Below, in pieces: positions 41,330-46,543 of a stretch of DNA of 46,543 nucleotides. Origin of the DNA: an uncultured Formosa sp. (GTDB lineage: Bacteria > Bacteroidota > Bacteroidia > Flavobacteriales > Flavobacteriaceae); assembly GCA_913052445.1 (NCBI GenBank), contig CAJXDP010000011.1, positions 1 through 46,543 on the forward strand, written 5' to 3'. The notes under the pieces were generated by a model. The model was not told the origin of the DNA and ran no database searches. It saw only the letters and a program-made list of their open reading frames with translations. How positions within the stretch are numbered: the first letter of the stretch is position 1; the number at the start of each line of letters is the position of its first letter. The translations under genes and the position numbers were made by a program.

Positions 41330-42385
41330 TTAGGTTACTGTTCCTTGACAACTACTTCCTGCGCCAGCAGTACAGCCATAGCAATGTTGCGAGACACAAA
41401 TAGTTCGATTTTCTAAAGCCTCTTTGTTAAATTCGCTTATATGTTTTGAAGGACTATTGACTTTTAATTCCAACATTTGATTAAAATCGCAATCATATAG
41501 CCATCCATCCCAACTCACAGAAAGAGTGTTAGTACACATCACACTATGCACTGCTGCAGGATTAAATGCTTCAACAAGGCTATACATGTAATCTTCATAA
41601 TTGTCAGAGGCTATAAGGTAATCTAAAAATCGACTTATCGGTAAGTTTGTAATTGAAAATAACTGGTGAAATTGAATGTCAAAGTCTGAAAATAGCACTT
41701 TTTTAAAATCAGATTCTAAAGCACGTTGATCGCTAGGTAAAAATGCACCTGAAGGATTATAAACTAAGTCAAGTTTTAATTTAGACTCTGGCATGCCGTA
41801 CCCTACAGCGTTTAGCATTTTTAGTGCTTTTATCGAGGCATTAAATACTCCATTGCCCCGTTGCTGGTCTGTTTTTCCTTTTGTCCAGTGCGGCATAGAT
41901 GAGATCACATGAATGTTATGTTCCTTAAAAAAATTTGGTAAATCGTAGTATTTTTTGTTGGCTGTTATAATTGTCAAATTAGATCTAACTATAAAGTCTT
42001 TCACTCCAATTTGGCTGGCTTCTTCAATAAACCATCTAAATTCGGGATTCATTTCCGGAGCCCCACCTGTGAGATCTAGGGTGTGTGCACCAGTTTCTTT
42101 TATGATATCTAAACATTGTTGCATAGTTTCACGCGTCATGATTTCTTTTCGGTCGGGTCCAGCGTCTACATGACAATGAGCGCAAACCTGGTTACACATG
42201 TATCCAACGTTTATTTGTAGAATTTCTAATGTTTTTGGTCTTAAGGGTAACTGTTTTAGAGCTTCTAGTTGAGCGCTAAACTTTGGAAGTTCGCCAGTTT
42301 CAAAAACACCACCTGAAAGTAGTTCTAATTGTCTTTTGGCATTAGCAAGTTCGTTTTCACGTTTTTTGAGGGATTTTAGAAGCAT
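41330..42385 (-). CDS. arsS: Radical SAM enzyme ArsS (arsenosugar biosynthesis)
   Basis: A 351-residue radical SAM protein with the CxxxCxxC cluster motif at Cys64, Cys68 and Cys71 (GYMCNQVCAHCHVDAG), LDLTGGAPEMNPEF, and a Cys-rich C-terminus: HSVMCTNTLSVSWDG, YDCDFNQM, and the final CVSQHCYGCTAGAGSSCQG with cysteines at 330, 335, 338 and 346. This tail is the signature of the family formerly called radical SAM/Cys-rich domain protein. Cyanobacterial ArsS uses SAM to attach 5'-deoxyadenosyl to dimethylarsenite. All ligand cysteines are ordinary TGT or TGC codons; no in-frame TGA suggests selenocysteine. Confidence 0.94.
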   Translation of the reverse strand: MLLKSLKKRENELANAKRQLELLSGGVFETGELPKFSAQLEALKQLPLRPKTLEILQINVGYMCNQVCAHCHVDAGPDRKEIMTRETMQQCLDIIKETGAHTLDLTGGAPEMNPEFRWFIEEASQIGVKDFIVRSNLTIITANKKYYDLPNFFKEHNIHVISSMPHWTKGKTDQQRGNGVFNASIKALKMLNAVGYGMPESKLKLDLVYNPSGAFLPSDQRALESDFKKVLFSDFDIQFHQLFSITNLPISRFLDYLIASDNYEDYMYSLVEAFNPAAVHSVMCTNTLSVSWDGWLYDCDFNQMLELKVNSPSKHISEFNKEALENRTICVSQHCYGCTAGAGSSCQGTVT

Positions 42386-42388
42386 CGA

Positions 42389-42724
42389 TTACATGGATAA
42401 TTTTTTATATTTATTCATCATTTGTACACTATGAACTAGGGTCGCTCCGCTTTCAATCGCTGCACCTGCATGGACTGCTTCCATCATTTCTTCTTTTGTG
42501 ATTCCACGTTGTAGACCATCTTGTGTATATGCGTCTATACAGTATGGGCACTTTACGACATGGGATACAGCGAGTGCAATAAGCGATTTTTCACGCGCTG
42601 TTAAAGCGCCTTCTTCAAATACTTTTTTGTAGTAGTCAAAAAACTTACCCCCAAGTTCTTCATTCCATTCAGTAATATTTCCAAATTTTCTTAAATCTGA
42701 AGGGTCGTAATAGGATTTACTCAT
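42389..42724 (-). CDS. Arsenosugar-associated peroxidase-like protein (AhpD/CMD fold)
   Basis: A 111-residue carboxymuconolactone-decarboxylase/AhpD-fold protein. The redox CxxC is Cys59-Cys62 in VVKCPYCIDAYTQDG, preceded by EKSLIALAVSHV. AhpD needs a His four residues after the second Cys; here that place is Tyr66, so normal AhpD peroxidase chemistry is doubtful. It is the first gene of the operon, 3 bases before arsS. A thiol-redox role on the ArsS product or substrate is possible. Confidence 0.87.
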   Translation of the reverse strand: MSKSYYDPSDLRKFGNITEWNEELGGKFFDYYKKVFEEGALTAREKSLIALAVSHVVKCPYCIDAYTQDGLQRGITKEEMMEAVHAGAAIESGATLVHSVQMMNKYKKLSM

Positions 42725-43048
42725 GTTATATTTGTTTTAAAAGTGATTTGTAAATTTATGAAATTAAGTTCTAATACTCAGTTTAGTTGTTTTTTATGTT
42801 TTGAATAAGCACTACAAAGCTATTATGCGCCAATACATTAGCACTACAATAGTTTTATTTGACTTATATAGGGATTTATTAATAGTATCGTTAGTTAATA
42901 TGATTTTATCGATTTTAAATCTATTAATGTATCAATTTATTAGAAATTATTGATTTTAATTATGATTGTATGTTTTTTGTTGTACACCATAATTATGATA
43001 CAATTTATATATTTCTTAATATTAATTAATAATTAAAACTTTAACGAA
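42725..43048. promoter_or_regulatory. AT-rich divergent intergenic region
   Basis: This 324-base gap separates the arsenosugar operon from the T9SS-secreted protein. On the minus strand TAGCTTTG (42822-42815) fits the TAnnTTTG -7 box about 90 bases before the operon, without a clear -33 element. On the right side CATAATTATG (42988-42997) is a perfect palindrome, inside TTGTA (42980-42984) and TACAA (42999-43003), a possible operator. No ORF, tRNA or terminator is visible, and no ArsR-type site could be recognised. Confidence 0.35.
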
Positions 43049-44491
43049 ATGAAAAATATAATTTTAGTATTGGCTGTATTGTTTTATAATACTGGATATT
43101 CTCAACAGCAAGAATATCTTTTGGATTTTGAACCAGATACACCTTCTGGAATAGCTTCTAACTGGTATACATTTGATAATGATCCTGCAGCAGCTGAAAT
43201 CATTGACAATCCAGATTTAGATGGAACTAATCCCTCAAGCTCTAAAGTTCTTAAAGTTGTTGTTGGTCCTGATAATGCTTTTTATGCTGGCGTTAATAAT
43301 GCTTGGGCTGAAAGTGCATTTGGCACATGGGAAATAGAAATTGGAGTATCGTCTAATTTAATATTAAGTATGGATGTCAATAAAAATTATGTAGGTACTG
43401 TAGGAATTAAGATGGCCACTAATAGTGGAGGTACTACATTTCAAATCACTGATCAAAATGTTGCAAACGCTGTTGTAAATGAATGGCAAACCTTAACCTG
43501 GGATCTCTCAGGCATTAACCCTAATGGAGATTTAATTAATATTAGTCAAATGGTAGTGTTTGTTGATTGGACTGAAGGATCTTCTGACCGAGCTGAAAAC
43601 AGCACAATACATTTAGATAATATTCGATTTAACGCCAAAAAATTAACAGATGCACCCCCTGTGGATACTTGCTCTAATGGTATTCAAGATAATGACGAGA
43701 CTGGTATAGACTGTGGTGGATCATGCAGTGCCTGCCCAACCAGTACTGCTATAATTATAGAAGATTTTGAAGGTACACCTCCAGATATTGCCGCAGATAA
43801 TGGTTTAGGATCTGTAAGTATCGTTACTGACCCAGTAACTAATGGCACAAATAGTCAAGTATTAAAAATAGTTACATCTAGTAATGGTGTACAATGGCAA
43901 AATGGACAGGTTTTTTTACAAGATGATTACATTCATTTAATCTCATCCAATAAAGTAGTTACTGCAGATGTGTACTCTACTACTGCATTTAATATGTTAG
44001 CTAAAGCTGTTGATGCAGTTGGAGGAACATTAGCTGACGAATCTGCCACAGATGCAAGTCACTCAGGTTCTGGTTGGGAAACGCTTACTTTTGACTTCTC
44101 AAACCCTAAAGATGGTACTCCAGCAGGGGCTTTTATTTATGCAAGAATACTTTTCTTTCCTTTGTGGAACGGAAATGGTTGGAATGCTTCTGCAGTAACA
44201 ACAACCTATGTAGATAATATTACAGCACTAAGTTCACAAACGGCAGGGTTAGATGACTATACTGCGTCTTTTGTAAAAATGTATCCGAATCCAGCAAATG
44301 GAATTGTCAACTTTTCTTCAGCATCTAAAGCTATTTTAAAAGTAGCTATTTATGATATGTTAGGGAAAGAAGTATTGCGATCTGAAAATGTACAATTACA
44401 GCTTAATATATCTAGTTTAAAGCCAGGAATGTATTTTGTAAATATGATAGAAGGAGCACAGTTAACAACAAAAAAGCTAGTGGTTAACTAA
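43049..44491 (+). CDS. T9SS-secreted two-domain beta-sandwich protein
   Basis: A 480-residue protein with a signal peptide (cleavage near residue 18, NTGYSQQ), two jelly-roll-like domains (about 24-195 and 240-400) and a type A T9SS sorting domain (about 410-480: MYPNPANG, YDMLGKEV, LKPGMYFV, KKLVVN). Between the two domains is a Cys-rich linker, CSNGIQDNDETGIDCGGSC, a motif common in secreted flavobacterial enzymes and adhesins. Both domains share the plan DFE...LKI/V...TWDL/TFDF...VDNI, like carbohydrate-binding modules of glycan-degrading systems. No catalytic domain is present, so it probably binds surface or algal glycans. Confidence 0.85.
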   Translation: MKNIILVLAVLFYNTGYSQQQEYLLDFEPDTPSGIASNWYTFDNDPAAAEIIDNPDLDGTNPSSSKVLKVVVGPDNAFYAGVNNAWAESAFGTWEIEIGVSSNLILSMDVNKNYVGTVGIKMATNSGGTTFQITDQNVANAVVNEWQTLTWDLSGINPNGDLINISQMVVFVDWTEGSSDRAENSTIHLDNIRFNAKKLTDAPPVDTCSNGIQDNDETGIDCGGSCSACPTSTAIIIEDFEGTPPDIAADNGLGSVSIVTDPVTNGTNSQVLKIVTSSNGVQWQNGQVFLQDDYIHLISSNKVVTADVYSTTAFNMLAKAVDAVGGTLADESATDASHSGSGWETLTFDFSNPKDGTPAGAFIYARILFFPLWNGNGWNASAVTTTYVDNITALSSQTAGLDDYTASFVKMYPNPANGIVNFSSASKAILKVAIYDMLGKEVLRSENVQLQLNISSLKPGMYFVNMIEGAQLTTKKLVVN

Positions 44492-44545
44492 GTTTTAGCT
44501 AATGACTTTTTTTTGTGAAGAGTGCGTCTTAAATCTAGGTTTTTA

Positions 44546-45814
44546 TTACTGATTTAAATAATCTAAGGAGATTTGTGTAAATGCTTTAACTCCTAACAAT
44601 AGCCCGCTTTCGTCAATTATAAAATCGGGGGTATGGTGCGGAAAAGATTCGGAATTTCCAGGTGTCATGCCTCCCAAAAAGAAATAGACCCCAGGAACTT
44701 TTTCTTGAAAATATGAAAAGTCTTCACCTCCAGTAGTTGCTTTCATAATAACTACATTGTCTTCTCCAGCGACTGTTTGTAGTGAGGGTAGTATTTGCGC
44801 TGTCAACGCTTCATCATTATAGGTTATGGATGTGTTATTTTGAAAAATAATTGACGCTTCTCCTCCATAAGCTTGTGCAATTCCTTCAATCATTTCTTTC
44901 ATTCGCTTTTCAATCATTTCTCGCATTTTAGGATCTAAGGTTCTAACGGTTCCTATCATCTCTGAAGACTCAGGAATGATATTAAATCGTGTTCCAGAAG
45001 TGATTTTCCCAACGGTAATCACAGCAGCCTCTTTAGTAAGTTCTGCCTCTCGACTAATAATGGTTTGCAGCCCATCAATTATTTTTGCTGAAATTAAAAT
45101 AGGATCTACTCCTGACCAGGGCTGTGAGCCGTGGGTTTGTTTTCCTTTGACGGTGATAACAAAGCGCTCTACGGATGCCATAATCCCTCCAGTTTTGTAT
45201 TTAATAGTTCCTACGGGTGTTTGAGAGTTTATATGCAGCCCAAAAATAGCTTCTACTTTGGGGTTTTCTAAAACACCTTCTTTAATCATTAGTTTTGCAC
45301 CTCCTTCTTCACCAGGTGGCGGGCCTTCTTCCGCTGGTTGGAAGATGAATTTAATACGCCCTTTGATTTTGTCTTTGTGTTTTGATAATACTTCTGCGGT
45401 AGCCATTAAAATTGCGATGTGTGTATCGTGGCCACAAGCATGCATCACTCCTGTTTCTGTGTTTAAGAATGTTGTTTTAACTTCAGATTTAAACTCTAAG
45501 TCGTTGCGTTCAGTAACTGGCAGGCCATCTATATCTGCTCTAATTGCAATTGTTTTTCCTGGCTGATTTCCTTCTAGGATTGCAACTACTCCAGTTTTAG
45601 CAATATTAGTTTCTACTTGTAGACCTATGGCTTTCAGATGCTGAGTAATTTTTTCAGCAGTTTTGAATTCTCTATTAGAAAGTTCTGGGTTTTGATGAAA
45701 ATCACGTCGCCATTCAATGAGTTTATCTTCAATTTCTATTATGTCTTGTTGTAATGATTGTTGGGCTGTTAGTGTATTTACAATAAGAAGGATTGCTAGC
45801 AGATTTTTTTTCAT
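44546..45814 (-). CDS. Exported M20 amidohydrolase (IAA-amino-acid hydrolase/hippuricase type)
   Basis: A 422-residue metal amidohydrolase with a signal peptide (LLAILLIVNTLTAQQ). Metal residues: the HACGHDTH block with Cys and two His, Glu-Glu in QPAEEGPPPGEEGG, GLHINSQTPVG with His, and the final PHHTPDF. The dimerisation lid has GKQTHGSQPWSGVDPI. Relatives cleave N-acyl amino acids. The EEGPPPGEEGGA stretch is longer than in the classic hippuricase and typical of the flavobacterial secreted forms. Convergent with the T9SS gene; no strong terminator lies between. Confidence 0.93.
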   Translation of the reverse strand: MKKNLLAILLIVNTLTAQQSLQQDIIEIEDKLIEWRRDFHQNPELSNREFKTAEKITQHLKAIGLQVETNIAKTGVVAILEGNQPGKTIAIRADIDGLPVTERNDLEFKSEVKTTFLNTETGVMHACGHDTHIAILMATAEVLSKHKDKIKGRIKFIFQPAEEGPPPGEEGGAKLMIKEGVLENPKVEAIFGLHINSQTPVGTIKYKTGGIMASVERFVITVKGKQTHGSQPWSGVDPILISAKIIDGLQTIISREAELTKEAAVITVGKITSGTRFNIIPESSEMIGTVRTLDPKMREMIEKRMKEMIEGIAQAYGGEASIIFQNNTSITYNDEALTAQILPSLQTVAGEDNVVIMKATTGGEDFSYFQEKVPGVYFFLGGMTPGNSESFPHHTPDFIIDESGLLLGVKAFTQISLDYLNQ

Positions 45815-45910
45815 GCTTTCTGGTTTTTATAAATATACTAAACTAATTTATAGATCCTTCAGTTTTTGTAGGATTAACATATCACAAATAGATTAAAAAT
45901 CACTTATCAT

Positions 45911-46543
45911 CTATCGCTTTATAAGCTTTTTGAGCTCATCAATTTGTTTTTGCTGTTCTTTAATTGCATTAATTAATACAGGGATCAGCCCTTGATAATT
46001 TACAGACAATGTCTGATCGCTGTCATTGGTTGTTTTTACGAGTTCAGGAAATGCCTTTTGAACGTCTTGAGCTAGTAATCCTATTTTAGACTCGGACTCG
46101 TTAGCTTTCATTGTGTAGCTTTTTCCATCGATCATTAATAATTTGGCAAGTGTACTTCCCAACGAAATGATGTTAGATTTTAATCTTGCATCAGAGTTTA
46201 TTGTTAAGTCGCCTGAAAGCGTCGCTGATCCGTCGAAGTTAACTATAAACGCATTTGAAGGGTTACTTCCAGCCAAACCGTTACTAGTATCTATATCTCC
46301 GTTTCCAATTACAAAAGCAACTCCTGCAGTTGTTCCTGTATACGCACCGTTAGCATAGAAATAACCTCCACTGTTATCTGGATCGATGGATGTATCTCCA
46401 ATTCCTGAAGCATTATTTACTCCAATAGCTAACATCCCAAAGTTATCAGCAGTTGTTGAAAGACCTAATGCTGCTGACGCATGATTAGTTGCAGTTGTAT
46501 TATTATTAGATGTGAACGAACTTCTTCCTGATGCCGTAGTTCC
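45911..46543 (-). CDS. Surface protein with YadA-head-like stalk and Peptidase_S74 chaperone domain (partial)
   Basis: The reading frame stays open to the window edge, so the gene is cut at its 5' end; 210 residues are visible. The N-terminal part (TASGRSSF, NTATTNHASAALGLST, MLAIGVNNASG) has the short Ala/Gly-rich repeat of YadA-head trimeric fibres. The C-terminal part, NSDARLKSNIISLGSTLAKLL through SKIGLLAQDVQKAFPELV, VNYQGLIPVLINAIKEQQKQID, is the intramolecular chaperone of endosialidase (Peptidase_S74). The Ser and Lys of SDARLK, needed for self-cleavage, are present. The end is a coiled coil. Confidence 0.85.
   Translation of the reverse strand, partial: GTTASGRSSFTSNNNTTATNHASAALGLSTTADNFGMLAIGVNNASGIGDTSIDPDNSGGYFYANGAYTGTTAGVAFVIGNGDIDTSNGLAGSNPSNAFIVNFDGSATLSGDLTINSDARLKSNIISLGSTLAKLLMIDGKSYTMKANESESKIGLLAQDVQKAFPELVKTTNDSDQTLSVNYQGLIPVLINAIKEQQKQIDELKKLIKR

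Noticed and set aside
41330-42385. Selenocysteine in the radical SAM protein (the family was once called selenodomain-associated)
   Set aside because: All C-terminal cysteines are ordinary Cys codons and no in-frame TGA or SECIS-like hairpin is needed to read the gene.
33047-42724. Horizontal genomic island carrying the arsenosugar operon
   Set aside because: No integrase, transposase, tRNA junction or direct repeats at its edges, and base composition looks like its neighbours by eye.
1-46543. CRISPR arrays, insertion sequences, prophage or toxin-antitoxin modules
   Set aside because: No regularly spaced repeats, transposase motifs, phage structural genes or paired small toxin/antitoxin genes were seen. 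The S74 domain alone is not evidence of a prophage.

Overview
The window is chromosomal DNA from a low-GC member of the Bacteroidetes, most likely a marine Flavobacteriaceae. Several things point there. Promoter -7 boxes match TAnnTTTG, two of them with a TTTG element exactly 19 bases upstream. There is a secreted protein with a type IX secretion (T9SS) C-terminal sorting domain, a TonB-dependent receptor behind a TPP riboswitch, the ftsX-DUF3098-uppP-truB run, and DUF3127. I see no insertion sequence, prophage, integrase or CRISPR array. Coding density is high throughout.

Layout. 0.1-3 kb: ribosomal proteins L21 (with an unusual C-terminal domain) and L27, a GNAT acetyltransferase and S-adenosylhomocysteinase. 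3.1-7.6 kb: a phosphopantetheinyl transferase followed by a probable thiamine uptake and salvage set (thiamine-binding YkoF-like protein, PnuC/PnuT-type transporter, NadR-like kinase), then a TPP riboswitch and a TonB receptor. 7.6-13.2 kb: a degenerate Rieske-fold lipoprotein, greA, a HIT protein, an orphan histidine kinase, DUF3127, aat and two tandem PPK2 polyphosphate kinases. 13.2-15.9 kb: truB, uppP, DUF3098 and ftsX on the minus strand. 16-29 kb: leuS, a SemiSWEET, an Lrp regulator with a saccharopine dehydrogenase-like gene, DUF423, pckA, a lipoprotein, ruvC, hemW, a cyclase-like hydrolase, an M20 dipeptidase, tRNA-Leu(UAG) and a BaiN/HI0933-type flavoprotein. 29.2-33.1 kb: two mevalonate pathway enzymes, a UbiA prenyltransferase, and an RsuA/RluB-type pseudouridine synthase homologue that has Gly where the catalytic Asp should be.

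The most striking part is 33.0-42.7 kb: twelve minus-strand genes with gaps of at most 33 bases and three overlapping junctions, which read as one operon. The promoter-proximal half is a recognisable arsenosugar biosynthesis set: peroxidase-like CxxC protein, radical SAM ArsS, rhodanese, DUF2064 transferase, purine nucleoside phosphorylase, arsenite methyltransferase ArsM, DUF547 protein and a family 2 glycosyltransferase. It continues without a break into a MerT-like small membrane protein, a dolichol-phosphate-mannose-synthase-like transferase, a cellulose-synthase-like processive transferase and a GT-C membrane mannosyltransferase. A plausible reading is methylation of arsenite by ArsM, transfer of 5'-deoxyadenosyl by ArsS, phosphorolytic removal of adenine by the phosphorylase (whose purine pocket carries an Asn-to-Asp change known to favour adenosine), and then sugar or aglycone transfer. 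The metal(loid) carrier role of the MerT-like protein and the part played by the last three glycosyltransferases are inference.

42.7-46.5 kb: an AT-rich gap, a T9SS-secreted two-domain protein, a periplasmic M20 amidohydrolase, and the C-terminal part of a surface protein with a YadA-head-like stalk and a Peptidase_S74 self-cleaving chaperone domain. The last gene runs off the window end.
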